Shown here: positions 1-7,179 of the stretch, piece by piece | How the letters are laid out: each line of letters opens with the position of its first letter | Position numbering within the stretch: the first letter of the stretch is position 1 | From: JAEUKQ01 sp044227605 | GTDB taxonomy: Bacteria; Pseudomonadota; Alphaproteobacteria; JAEUKQ01 | DNA: 21,344 bases | Assembly: GCA_044227605.1 (NCBI GenBank) | Contig: JBGAWJ010000016.1 | Coordinates: forward strand, 1 to 21,344 | Direction of reading: 5' to 3' | Notes under the pieces: model-generated | Told to the model about the DNA's origin: nothing | Databases searched by the model: none | Seen by the model: the letters and a program-made list of their open reading frames with translations, nothing else | Program-made: the position numbers and the translations under genes

Positions 1-1
1 C

Positions 2-1015
2 GCTATCCACCAAATTGATTTAGCAGTCAATAATGGGGAATTCTTAGTTATTGTAGGGCCTTCCGGTTGCGGTAAATCCACTCTATTACGAATGGTTGCA
101 GGGCTAGAGGCCATCAGCAGCGGCAATATTTATATTAATAGCCAAAAGGTCAATGATGTGGAGCCAAAAGACCGCAAAATTGCCATGGTCTTCCAAAATT
201 ATGCCCTTTATCCGCATATGAGCGTTTATAATAATATGGCTTATGGCTTGAAAATCGCCCGCATGAGTCGGGCCGATATTGAAAAGCGCGTCCATGAGGT
301 TGCAGAAACCTTAGAAATAAAATCTTTGCTAGACCGCAAACCCCGTCAGCTTTCAGGCGGCCAACGCCAACGGGTGGCCATGGGGCGAGCGATTGTCCGC
401 AACCCGGCTTTATTCTTATTTGACGAACCCTTATCGAATTTGGATGCCAAATTGCGGGTGCAGATGCGTATTGAAATTAAGCAATTACAGCGGCGTTTGG
501 GCATTACTACCCTGTATGTTACCCATGACCAGGTGGAAGCCATGACTTTGGCCGACCGGTTGTTGGTGATGAACGCAGGCGTTGCTGAGCAAATCGGCAC
601 CCCTATGGAAATCTATGAAAATCCGCAGACAATTTTTGTAGCTGGTTTCATGGGATCACCCCCCATGAATTTATTACATTGCACGATTAGCACCGACCAA
701 AAAAATGTTATGCTAGACCAGCGCGCGATTATGCCTATGCGAAGTTTATCAACATCTATTGCGGATAAAATTATCGTGGGGATTAGGCCAGAGCATTTGG
801 TCTTCGATCCCCAAGGTGTTTTACAGTTAACAATCGATCTTGTGGAAACATTAGGGGCAGATACCCTGGTTTATTCCCATCTTGGCAAGCAACGGATCGT
901 GGCGCGGCTACCGGGGCATCATCAGGTAGTTTTAGGGGATACGCTTAATTTTCATATCCCCGATAATCGGGTGACTTTTTTTGCAGCCGATACAGGGAAG
1001 AAGATAACATCGTAG
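2..1015 (+). CDS. ugpC: ABC transporter ATP-binding protein, UgpC/MalK type, 5'-truncated by window edge
   Basis: This is the nucleotide-binding subunit that powers an ABC importer, probably for sn-glycerol-3-phosphate or another sugar-like solute. The reading frame is open from the first bases, and 337 residues are visible. Walker A GPSGCGKST lies at visible residues 19-27, which implies that only about 17 N-terminal residues are missing. Then come the Q-loop (VFQNYALYPH), the signature LSGGQRQRVAMGRA, Walker B LFLFDEP with the D-loop SNLDAK, and the H-loop THDQVEAMTLADR. The C-terminal part carries the MalK/UgpC regulatory domain (GIRPEHL). GSPPMNLL after the ATPase core is typical of UgpC. 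No permease or binding-protein gene is in view; they would lie upstream. The substrate is inferred from family resemblance only. The gene ends tail-to-tail with the leftward amidase gene. Confidence 0.9.
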   Translation, partial: AIHQIDLAVNNGEFLVIVGPSGCGKSTLLRMVAGLEAISSGNIYINSQKVNDVEPKDRKIAMVFQNYALYPHMSVYNNMAYGLKIARMSRADIEKRVHEVAETLEIKSLLDRKPRQLSGGQRQRVAMGRAIVRNPALFLFDEPLSNLDAKLRVQMRIEIKQLQRRLGITTLYVTHDQVEAMTLADRLLVMNAGVAEQIGTPMEIYENPQTIFVAGFMGSPPMNLLHCTISTDQKNVMLDQRAIMPMRSLSTSIADKIIVGIRPEHLVFDPQGVLQLTIDLVETLGADTLVYSHLGKQRIVARLPGHHQVVLGDTLNFHIPDNRVTFFAADTGKKITS

Positions 1016-1122
1016 ATTTGGGAAGAAATTTAAACAAGTTTTTATCCTTAGATTGAATCCACCCGCAGAAAATTGGCGATTGATACCCCTAACCTTTGCT
1101 AAAAAATGACCTAGGGGGAATG

Positions 1123-1887
1123 TTACTTAAAACCATTCAATTCCATTTGGATCTCGGGCAAAGATTTCTCCCCAAGGCTTATTAACAGCCCATTCAGTAT
1201 TTCCATGGTTTCTCGGTCAATTTCCCCATCAACCTGGCTGGGACGGAAATGCCGTTGAAACGCTTTGATAACAAGGGACAAATCTGCTGGATTTGCTGAT
1301 TTTATTTCATACCCCACTTTCTTCAACCCCTCCTTCACTAAAGAAGGATAAAAAGCATTCGATCTTGGGGAGAGGGAAAATACTTGCGGTTTTGGCCAGA
1401 CCCCAATCCCTTGGCCAGCAAGCCATTGCCAGTCAAATAACTCACCGGGATCAATTTTCCGCGTGGGGGCAATATCGGAATGGCCTACAATCCGCCGCGC
1501 TGGAATAGCATAATGTTGCTGCAGATGCCGAATGACTAGTACTAAGGATTGCTGCTGCTTTAATGGAAATAACCGATACCCATTTTCATGGCCGGGATTA
1601 ACCAATTCAATACCAATGGAACAATCATTCAGGTTTTCTTGCCCCATCCAGTAACTGACACCAGCATGCCAAGCCCTTTTTTCATCCGCAACCAATTGGT
1701 AAATATCGCCATTCTCCTCAATCAGATAATGGGCACTAACTTTAGAAGCTGGGTCACATAAACGCTCCAGCGCCGACTTGCCCGTGATCATACCTGTATA
1801 ATGAATAACCACCATGTCAACGGATTGGTTAACTGGCCGGTTATTATAATTGGGTGATGGGTCAGAGATAGATGCAGGAAGAGACAT
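1123..1887 (-). CDS. N-acetylmuramoyl-L-alanine amidase, AmpD/AmiD family, with C-terminal peptidoglycan-binding domain
   Basis: This is a zinc amidase that cleaves the bond between MurNAc (or anhydro-MurNAc) and L-alanine in peptidoglycan fragments. The protein has 254 residues. The Amidase_2 domain spans about residues 22-150. The expected zinc ligands are H29 (VVIHYTG), H136 (GHSDIAP) and D146 (KIDPG), with E94 in IGIELVN and K144 near the site. Residues about 176-238 form a PG_binding_1-like domain ending in KAFQRHFRPSQVDGEID. I see no signal peptide, so a cytoplasmic recycling role like AmpD is more likely than the exported AmiD role, although the two-domain layout resembles AmiD. The ATG at 1887 was chosen over a TTG at 1893 because AGGAGG sits 7 nt before the ATG and abuts the TTG. 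It lies 52 bp downstream of the unknown gene and is probably cotranscribed with it. Confidence 0.93.
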   Translation of the reverse strand: MSLPASISDPSPNYNNRPVNQSVDMVVIHYTGMITGKSALERLCDPASKVSAHYLIEENGDIYQLVADEKRAWHAGVSYWMGQENLNDCSIGIELVNPGHENGYRLFPLKQQQSLVLVIRHLQQHYAIPARRIVGHSDIAPTRKIDPGELFDWQWLAGQGIGVWPKPQVFSLSPRSNAFYPSLVKEGLKKVGYEIKSANPADLSLVIKAFQRHFRPSQVDGEIDRETMEILNGLLISLGEKSLPEIQMELNGFK

Positions 1888-1894
1888 CCTCAAC

Positions 1895-1900
1895 CCTCCT
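1895..1900 (-). promoter_or_regulatory. Shine-Dalgarno site of the amidase gene
   Basis: A perfect AGGAGG on the minus strand is followed by 7 nt and then the ATG at 1887. It is too close to the alternative TTG at 1893 (1 nt) to serve it, so it decides the start. Confidence 0.75.
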
Positions 1901-1939
1901 AATCCGTTAATCCATAGGCTCTATTGCCGTAATCCCGAA

Positions 1940-2593
1940 TCAGGAAGCGATAACAGGCCCTTGCAAGGTTTTTTCAATGGCACCGGTTAGTGCCACAAAT
2001 TCTTGTGCCCGCAACGAACAACTAAAGCCAAACATGGTGATGATGGGAAAGGTAGCAACTTTTAACAAACAGCCTCCCTCTTGCGGTATCATTTGAAAAT
2101 AACGCGGGGCAGATAAGGAATAACCCGCGACTTTACCCGCAGTTCGGGCAAAAGAATTGGCCATATTCAGCAAAGCTGAATTCGCATTTATACGTTCGGC
2201 TAAGGTGGTATCTGGGCCATTGGTTAAGGCAGAAAATCTAGCCCCCCTGAAAGATATCTCGCCCTGAAGCGGTATGGGAATGAGGGTGGAGTAATAAAGA
2301 ATCCCGCCATAAGCACCCCCTTCGGGTATTTTAGAAATAGGAATTTCAACCTGGATGACCCGCGGTTCTTTGATGGTTGCCACGACAGTAAATAATTTTT
2401 TATGTTTAGAGCCGCGGAAGAATTCATCCGTCACATCGCGCAAAATATAGGCAAAGAATTTCTTTTCCGGATTGGCCTCTAGCGTGTCGGCCTCAACCGC
2501 CGATGAGATGGCCAATTCCTTTTGTAATTTTTTGGCATAAGCCCGGCTGATCAGCGTAGAGCTTTCAACAAAGAATTTTGAATTCATCAACAT
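1940..2593 (-). CDS. Hypothetical protein of 217 residues, family not recognised
   Basis: I do not recognise this protein. The frame is long and starts at an ATG with AAGGA about 7-8 nt upstream, and codon use looks like its neighbours, so it is probably a real gene. There is no obvious signal peptide or convincing membrane helix; the most hydrophobic stretch is around LLKVATFPIITMFGF near residues 176-190. The N-terminal third is charged and contains a run of lysines (EKKFFAYILRDV, KHKKLFTVVATI). The middle is richer in Gly, Pro and beta-formers (KIPEGGAYGGILYY). This pattern suggests a soluble mixed alpha/beta protein, which is inference only. No catalytic motif stands out. It is divergent from rnpB and upstream of the amidase gene by 52 bp in the same direction, so a shared transcript and a link to the cell envelope are possible but unproven. 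Confidence 0.75.
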   Translation of the reverse strand: MLMNSKFFVESSTLISRAYAKKLQKELAISSAVEADTLEANPEKKFFAYILRDVTDEFFRGSKHKKLFTVVATIKEPRVIQVEIPISKIPEGGAYGGILYYSTLIPIPLQGEISFRGARFSALTNGPDTTLAERINANSALLNMANSFARTAGKVAGYSLSAPRYFQMIPQEGGCLLKVATFPIITMFGFSCSLRAQEFVALTGAIEKTLQGPVIAS

Positions 2594-2676
2594 ATTTGTT
2601 TCCTTAGCAATTTTATTATTATATTTGTTATATAGTGCGCCATGCTAGCAGGAAAGCATATTGAAAACAATAGATC

Positions 2677-2705
2677 TTGACCCTGCTTCTTCCTCACCCT
2701 ACATT
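2677..2705 (+). promoter_or_regulatory. Sigma70-type promoter of rnpB
   Basis: TTGACC at 2677-2682, a 17-nt spacer and TACATT at 2700-2705 match the -35/-10 consensus at 5/6 and 4/6 positions. The predicted start, 6-8 nt after the -10 box, falls at about 2711-2713. That is exactly where helix P1 of the RNase P RNA begins, which supports the assignment independently of the motif score. Confidence 0.65.
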
Positions 2706-2709
2706 AAGG

Positions 2710-3083
2710 CTACCAGATAGTCGGGCAGCCGCTGTTGACCATTATAGGTTTGATGGAGGAAAGTCCGGGCTCTACGAGTGAGTGATGCCGGGTAACGCCC
2801 GGCGGGGGTAACCCTAGGGAAAGTGCCACAGAAAATATACCACCGGCTTGCCGGTAAGGGTGAAAAGGTGCGGTAAGAGCGCACCGCATAACCAGCAATG
2901 GGTATGGCAGGGAAAACCCCATCAGGAGCAAGACCAAGTAGGAGTAACAAACCGTAAGGTTGGGTGCTTACTCGCACCGTTGCTCGGGTAGGTCGCGTGA
3001 GGTAAATGGTAACATTTATCCCAGATGAATGGCTGCCCTGCGATATTTCGCAGACAGAACCCGGCTTATAGACTATCTGGTTT
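2710..3083 (+). ncRNA. rnpB: RNase P RNA, bacterial class A
   Basis: This is the catalytic RNA of ribonuclease P, which removes 5' leaders from pre-tRNAs together with the RnpA protein. Conserved blocks occur in order: GAGGAAAGTCCGGGCTC (about 2756-2772), GGTAACGCCCGGCGGGG, GGTAAGGGTGAAAAGGTGCG with GGTAAGAGCGCACCGC, GGAGCAAGACCAAGTAGG, and the 3' block ACAGAACCCGGCTTATAG (about 3054-3071). Helix P1 is an uninterrupted 11-bp pairing between 2712-2722 and 3071-3081. P2 pairs GGGCAGCC at 2723-2730 with 3031-3038. The length of about 374 nt suits an alphaproteobacterial class A RNA. The P3 and P12 arms look short compared with E. coli. The exact ends are set by P1, with a few bases of uncertainty. 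Confidence 0.97.
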
Positions 3084-3137
3084 ATTGATCTTATCTTGTT
3101 GGATCCATCCAATGATAAAAGTGAGTGGCCTTAATAG

Positions 3138-3182
3138 GGCTACAGCAGTAGTCATGACCTAAAGTAGGAATAGCCATTTTTA
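3138..3182 (+). terminator. Possible rnpB terminator
   Basis: GGCTA at 3138-3142 can pair with TAGCC at 3171-3175, immediately followed by ATTTTTAT. Inside the loop, CCTA-AAG-TAGG forms a second small hairpin. The outer stem is only 5 bp and the loop is long, so this is a weak candidate. It is the best one I can see downstream of rnpB. Confidence 0.25.
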
Positions 3183-3333
3183 TCCCTGGTTTTGGTTCCT
3201 AAAATTCCCGTCCCCCACACTAGCTGTTGCAACTTAACCACAGCCACTTTTTTATTTTTGAACAAAAGAAATACAAAATGTAAATAAATAATGAACATTG
3301 TGTAGTTTATTATGAAGTTATCTCTGAGACTCC

Positions 3334-3380
3334 TTGCCTTTCATTAAGATATTGATTTTTATAGCTTATTCCCATAGATT
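3334..3380 (+). promoter_or_regulatory. Candidate mraZ/dcw promoters
   Basis: Two overlapping sigma70-like candidates are visible. One is TTGATT (3352-3357), a 17-nt spacer and TAGATT (3375-3380). The other is TTGCCT (3334-3339), a 17-nt spacer and TTTTAT (3357-3362). Each has a 4/6 match at the -10 box. Either would start transcription inside or at the edge of the CCCAT array, which suits repression by a protein bound there. AT-rich DNA yields such matches by chance, so the exact promoter is uncertain. Confidence 0.35.
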
Positions 3381-3425
3381 GCCAAATATTCCCATTGACT
3401 CCCATAATATCCCATGATATCCCAA
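3371..3425 (-). promoter_or_regulatory. Putative MraZ operator: six boxes at 10-bp spacing
   Basis: The plus strand shows CCCAT at 3371, 3391, 3401 and 3411, CCCAA at 3421, and a degenerate GCCAA at 3381. All are exactly 10 bp apart, so each 5-nt box is followed by a 5-nt spacer. Read on the minus strand the boxes are TGGG-type. E. coli MraZ is known to bind TGGGN repeats separated by 5 nt upstream of its own operon. The location about 90-145 bp before the mraZ ATG, the matching motif and the matching spacing together support autoregulation. The array is longer than the three-repeat E. coli site. It stops cleanly: 3361 and 3431 do not fit the pattern. Confidence 0.85.
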
Positions 3426-3515
3426 AATAAGAAAATACATTTATTTTAAAATTTGTTTTCCTCCTTAAATTATTTTTGCTGCTTTGAACCTGTTTACGAC
3501 AAAGGTTATGGTGCA

Positions 3516-3974
3516 ATGGCACTCTTTCTCGATACATTCATCAACAAAATCGATAAAAAAGGCCGTATTTCTATTCCTGCGCCTTATCGTAGTGCCTTGG
3601 CCACGATGAGCTTTCAGGGAATTGTCGCGTTACCATCCTTTAAACATCAGGCAATTATTTGTGCGGGTATTGACTGGATGGAAAAACTCAGTCAGCAAGT
3701 CGGGCGCGTGGATTTGTTTTCTGATGCTCATGATGATTTAACCGCCACTCTCTTTGCTGATTCTAAACAATTGGCTTTCGATAGTGAAGGACGGGTAGTT
3801 TTGCCCGACTCTTTATTATCCCATGCCCATATTGAAGAGAGTGCCGCTTTTGTGGGTCGCGGCCAAGTTTTTGAAATATGGCATCCAGCAGCGCTCGAAA
3901 ATTATAAAACAGAAGCTCGCCGCCGGGCGCTTGAAAAGGGTCGCACCTTAACCCCTAATCCGGGCAATGAATAA
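3516..3974 (+). CDS. mraZ: Transcriptional regulator MraZ
   Basis: MraZ is a ring-forming DNA-binding protein of the SpoVT/AbrB-like fold that represses the dcw operon. The protein has 152 residues, the usual length. It contains two tandem half-domains, each with the DxxxR signature: DKKGRISIP at residues 13-21 and DSEGRVVLP at 89-97. The start at 3516 gives MALFLDTFINKIDKKGR, which matches the family N-terminus. An in-frame TTG at 3453 would add 21 residues that do not resemble the family and has no ribosome site, while AAAGG lies about 10 nt before the chosen ATG. It is the first gene of the cluster, and its C-terminus overlaps the start of rsmH by 8 nt. The CCCAT array upstream is its probable target. 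Confidence 0.96.
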   Translation: MALFLDTFINKIDKKGRISIPAPYRSALATMSFQGIVALPSFKHQAIICAGIDWMEKLSQQVGRVDLFSDAHDDLTATLFADSKQLAFDSEGRVVLPDSLLSHAHIEESAAFVGRGQVFEIWHPAALENYKTEARRRALEKGRTLTPNPGNE

Positions 3975-4935
3975 TATGTACGCTGATTTCAGCCACAACC
4001 CTGTTCTTTTAGAGGAAGTCGCGGAAGGCCTAAATTTACAGGACGGAGGGGTATATGTAGATGCAACCTTTGGTAATGGAGGCTATAGTGCGGCCTTTTT
4101 ATCTCGGGTTAACTGTAAGGTAGTGGGCATTGACCGTGATCCCCAGGTTAGTAGAAAAGCACAAGAATTAAGCCAACAATATCCGGGACGATTTGAGTTT
4201 ATCCAAGGGCTGTTTAGCCAAATGGAGCAATTGCTTTTGGGCTGCAACATTCGGAAAGTTGACGGAATTGTCTTGGATTTAGGAGTGTCTTCACGCCAAT
4301 TAGACGATCCAAAGCGTGGATTTTCCTTCCGCTTGGACGGACCATTGGATATGCGCATGAGCATGAATGGGATATCGGCCGCAGACATCATCAACAATTG
4401 GAGCGAAAAGCAATTGTCTGAGCTGTTTTTTGAATTAGGCGAGGAGCCCAGCGCACGACGCATTGCCCGCGCAATTGTTTATTCCCGTAGCAATAACCCT
4501 ATTTTGCGGACAACCCAATTAGCAAAAATCGCTCAAGAGGTTGGCAACACGGTCTCCGCCAAGAAAATTGATCCTGCGACCCGCACTTTTCAGGCTTTAC
4601 GGATTGCTACAAATAATGAATTGGCCGAATTAGAAATGGGCCTAGAGGCTGCGGAACGTTTGCTTAAAGAAGCAGGCAGGCTAGCGGTTGTGTCGTTCCA
4701 TTCATTGGAAGATCGACGGGTGAAAAATTTTTTGCGTTCCCGCAGCGCCCCCCCAAGCAACCAATCAAGATATTTACCAGTGGCTAATGAAGCCGTATCC
4801 CCACCAACTTTTCGCCTGGTTAGGCGCGATGCTGTCATCCCTTCCCTTGAGGAAATGAATTTCAACAGACGGGCTCGTTCGGCAAAATTACGCCTTGCTG
4901 AACGAACCGACGCGGCGTCAATAACGGAGGAATAA
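3967..4935 (+). CDS. rsmH: 16S rRNA (cytosine(1402)-N(4))-methyltransferase
   Basis: RsmH (formerly MraW) transfers a methyl group from S-adenosylmethionine to N4 of C1402 in the decoding centre of 16S rRNA. The protein has 322 residues, normal for the family. The SAM-binding loop is VDATFGNGGYSAAFL near residues 31-45, followed by GIDRDPQ. The diagnostic block LDLGVSSRQLDDPKRGFSF leads into PLDMRM. Later landmarks are FFELGEEPSARRIARAI, RTFQALRIATNNEL and VVSFHSLEDRRVK. The start is ambiguous between 3967 (overlapping mraZ) and an ATG at 3976; neither has a clear Shine-Dalgarno, which suggests coupling to mraZ translation. Confidence 0.97.
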   Translation: MNNMYADFSHNPVLLEEVAEGLNLQDGGVYVDATFGNGGYSAAFLSRVNCKVVGIDRDPQVSRKAQELSQQYPGRFEFIQGLFSQMEQLLLGCNIRKVDGIVLDLGVSSRQLDDPKRGFSFRLDGPLDMRMSMNGISAADIINNWSEKQLSELFFELGEEPSARRIARAIVYSRSNNPILRTTQLAKIAQEVGNTVSAKKIDPATRTFQALRIATNNELAELEMGLEAAERLLKEAGRLAVVSFHSLEDRRVKNFLRSRSAPPSNQSRYLPVANEAVSPPTFRLVRRDAVIPSLEEMNFNRRARSAKLRLAERTDAASITEE

Positions 4936-4938
4936 CCC

Positions 4939-5391
4939 ATGATCCGATTAAGTAATTTATTATGGTCAGTTTTAATTGTTGGAGCAGGAATCTTTTTGTT
5001 TCATATTAAATATGAAGTGATCCAGCAAGAGGCTTATTTAGAACAAACGAAACGGCAAATTATCCAAGACCGTCAAAACATCCATTTATTGAAAGCAGAA
5101 TGGGTTCACTTGACCGAACCTACGCGCCTCAGCCGTCTATCGGAACAATATTTAAAACTTTCACCGATAGTACCCACACAATTGGGAAGCATCAGAAATT
5201 TAGACGCCATTTTAATAAGCCATACGTTAGCGTCTTTGAATTCAGCGCCGGTTTCCTCAGGCTTAGGAAACAATCAGAGTAATTTAAGCAATGGCAGCAA
5301 TTTCTCAAATTTCGTTACTGTGGCCACCCAAAATCCCAACATGCAGCCTATATCATCACTGCAGCAATCCCCCCCCAGAACAAGGCAATGA
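4939..5391 (+). CDS. ftsL: Cell division protein FtsL
   Basis: FtsL is a small bitopic divisome protein that joins FtsB and FtsQ and helps activate FtsW-FtsI. The protein has 150 residues. One membrane helix lies at about residues 7-23 (WSVLIVGAGIFLFHI) after a very short cytoplasmic tail. A coiled-coil-like segment of about residues 25-75 follows, rich in Gln, Glu, Lys and Leu, and includes HLLKAEWVHLTEPTRL, the typical FtsL core wording. The last 50 or so residues are low-complexity Ser/Asn/Gln/Pro. The start is supported by GGAGG 8 nt before the ATG. It starts 3 bp after rsmH ends, and ftsI follows 12 bp after its stop. The position in the cluster makes the assignment firm despite low conservation. 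Confidence 0.92.
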   Translation: MIRLSNLLWSVLIVGAGIFLFHIKYEVIQQEAYLEQTKRQIIQDRQNIHLLKAEWVHLTEPTRLSRLSEQYLKLSPIVPTQLGSIRNLDAILISHTLASLNSAPVSSGLGNNQSNLSNGSNFSNFVTVATQNPNMQPISSLQQSPPRTRQ

Positions 5392-5403
5392 CATTGTAGA
5401 CAA

Positions 5404-7173
5404 ATGGAAAAATTTGCTAAAGATGCAACACCTCTAAAATGGCAAGTGGAACGTTCATGGAAATTCAGCAAACTAGCTGACCCGAGGTATCAACCGTATC
5501 ATCCCTCCGAAAGCCACCACCTGACGCAACCCAATTTGGATAGGGCGCAAAATCGGCTGGTTATCGCTGGTTCATTTTTAATCTTGGGGTTAATGGCAAT
5601 TTTTTTGCGGCTGATTGATGTTAGCTTATGGAACAGCTCAACATCTCCCAGAACGACCCAATCTTTTATCAACACCAATTTGGCAATTGTCAAAAGGGCT
5701 GATATTGTTGATCGTAATGGAGTGATCTTGGCCACCAGTTTGCCGACTTACTCCCTGTATGCCAATCCGCGAGAAATGTTGGACAGGCCAGAAGCGGCAG
5801 CCAAATTGGCAAAGATTTTTCCTGATCTAAATTATGATCAATTACTCAACCGTTTTGCTAGTGACCGTAGTTTTGTGTGGGTTAAAAGGAATTTGTCCCC
5901 TGCCCAAAGTCAAGTAGTCTGGAGATTGGGAATTCCTGGATTGCAATTTGTTCAAGAAGAACGACGGGGATATCCTTTAGGATCTTTGGTTGCTCACGTG
6001 GTTGGATTTACTGACGTTGACAATAAAGGTTTAAGCGGCATTGAACGCTCCTTCGATAACCAGCTCACGCAAAGCAGTGACGCTTTAAAGTTATCGATTG
6101 ATATTCGTATTCAACATATTGTGAAGCAAGAATTATCAGTTGCCATTAAAGATTTCTCGGCTATTGGCGGCATGGGATTGGTTTTAGATGTTCGCACCGG
6201 TGAAGTATTGGCCATGGTTTCTTTGCCGGATTTTGACCCAAATAATCCAAGTGCTGCTTCTCCAGAAGAATTATTCAATCGTAACACTTTGGGCGTTTAT
6301 GAAATGGGTTCTACGTTCAAAATTTTTAATACCGCTTTGGCGTTGGATAGTGGATTGGTCAAAATCACTGACCAATTTGACCCCCGGGTTCCTATTAAAG
6401 TTGGTGGCTTTGTTATTCATGATTATGAGCGGGTTAACCGTATGTTAACGGTGCCTGAAATCATGATGCTTTCCTCTAACATCGCATCAGCTCGGATGGC
6501 CATGGTTATTGGTAGCAAAAAACAGCAAGAGTTTTTTGAAAAGATTGGCCTATTAGATTCGGTATCTTTGGAATTACCTGAACTTGCCCATCCCCTTTAC
6601 CCCAAGATTTGGCGGGATATTAGCACCATGACCATTGCTTATGGCCATGGTATTGCTGTAACTCCCTTGCACTTGGCCGTGGGCGTCAGTGCTATAGTGA
6701 ATGACGGCAAGTTTCATCCGGCCACCCTTGTGGCCCGTTCCCCTCATGATGTGGTTACCAATAGAGAAGTTATTAAAATACAGACCTCCCAACAAGTTAG
6801 GCAAATCATGCGGTTAGTGGTAGAATCAGGAACTGGCAAAAAAGCAGATTTAGGGGGATATTTTGTCGGCGGCAAAACAGGGACTGCAGAAAAACAAATC
6901 GCTGGTGCTTACAAAAAAGATTCCCGTTTAGCCTCTTTTATTAGTACCTTTCCTGTTTATGAACCACGCTATTTACTTTTGGTGATGGTTGATGAACCCA
7001 AACCCAACGCGACATCACATGGATTTGCAACGGGTGGTTGGGTTGCCGCACCGGTTTCGGGCAGGATTATTAAGCGCTTAGCACCCTTGCTTGATGTTTT
7101 GCCGGTTAGTGATATGCCTGCTGTTTTCGTTCAAAACAATATATTTATTAAAACTAGCTTGGCAGGAGAATGA
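5404..7173 (+). CDS. ftsI: Septal peptidoglycan transpeptidase FtsI (PBP3)
   Basis: FtsI cross-links peptidoglycan at the septum as partner of FtsW. The protein has 589 residues. A cytoplasmic tail of about 50 residues is followed by one membrane helix at about 52-73 (LVIAGSFLILGLMAIFLRL). The pedestal domain begins near RADIVDRNGVILA (98-110). The transpeptidase domain holds all three active-site motifs: SxxK at S303-K306 (MGSTFK), SxN at 357-359 (LSSNIA) and KTGT at 491-494 (GGKTGTAEK). The start ATG has no recognisable Shine-Dalgarno. It lies 12 nt after the FtsL stop in the same frame, so reinitiation after ftsL is plausible. It is followed by murE after 6 bp. Confidence 0.97.
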   Translation: MEKFAKDATPLKWQVERSWKFSKLADPRYQPYHPSESHHLTQPNLDRAQNRLVIAGSFLILGLMAIFLRLIDVSLWNSSTSPRTTQSFINTNLAIVKRADIVDRNGVILATSLPTYSLYANPREMLDRPEAAAKLAKIFPDLNYDQLLNRFASDRSFVWVKRNLSPAQSQVVWRLGIPGLQFVQEERRGYPLGSLVAHVVGFTDVDNKGLSGIERSFDNQLTQSSDALKLSIDIRIQHIVKQELSVAIKDFSAIGGMGLVLDVRTGEVLAMVSLPDFDPNNPSAASPEELFNRNTLGVYEMGSTFKIFNTALALDSGLVKITDQFDPRVPIKVGGFVIHDYERVNRMLTVPEIMMLSSNIASARMAMVIGSKKQQEFFEKIGLLDSVSLELPELAHPLYPKIWRDISTMTIAYGHGIAVTPLHLAVGVSAIVNDGKFHPATLVARSPHDVVTNREVIKIQTSQQVRQIMRLVVESGTGKKADLGGYFVGGKTGTAEKQIAGAYKKDSRLASFISTFPVYEPRYLLLVMVDEPKPNATSHGFATGGWVAAPVSGRIIKRLAPLLDVLPVSDMPAVFVQNNIFIKTSLAGE

Positions 7174-7179
7174 TGAGAA

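Larger units (their letters stand above)
3084..3515. other. Intergenic region between rnpB and mraZ
   Basis: This AT-rich stretch of 432 bp has no convincing gene on either strand. It holds a possible terminator (3138-3182), one or two candidate sigma70 promoters (3334-3380), the CCCAT box array (3371-3425) and a leader of about 90 nt before the mraZ ATG. The part between about 3183 and 3330 shows only poly-T and poly-A tracts and nothing I can assign. Confidence 0.7.

Noticed and set aside
1016..1122. Possible terminator between the convergent ABC ATPase and amidase genes (CCCCTA at 1086-1091 with TAGGGG at 1112-1117)
   Set aside because: The stem is only 6 bp with a 20-nt loop and no T-run follows on either strand.
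2642..2659. Hairpin ATGCT...AGCAT upstream of rnpB
   Set aside because: The 5-bp stem has an 8-nt loop, no T-run follows, and it lies upstream of the rnpB promoter without a clear role.
2699..3112. Minus-strand open frames across rnpB
   Set aside because: They lie antisense to a strongly conserved structured RNA and show no protein-like features.
3105..3116. TTGGAT-CC-ATCCAA palindrome after rnpB as a terminator
   Set aside because: The loop is too small and no T-run follows.
3371..3425. CRISPR array or mobile-element repeat
   Set aside because: The repeat unit is 10 bp with 5-nt boxes, too short for CRISPR, and it matches the known MraZ site design.
3453..3515. N-terminal extension of MraZ from a TTG at 3453
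   Set aside because: The added 21 residues do not resemble the family, no ribosome site precedes the TTG, and the ATG at 3516 gives the canonical start.
3310..3537. Minus-strand open frame across the mraZ upstream region
   Set aside because: Its protein reads as a translation of the 10-bp repeat array in AT-rich DNA and has no ribosome site.
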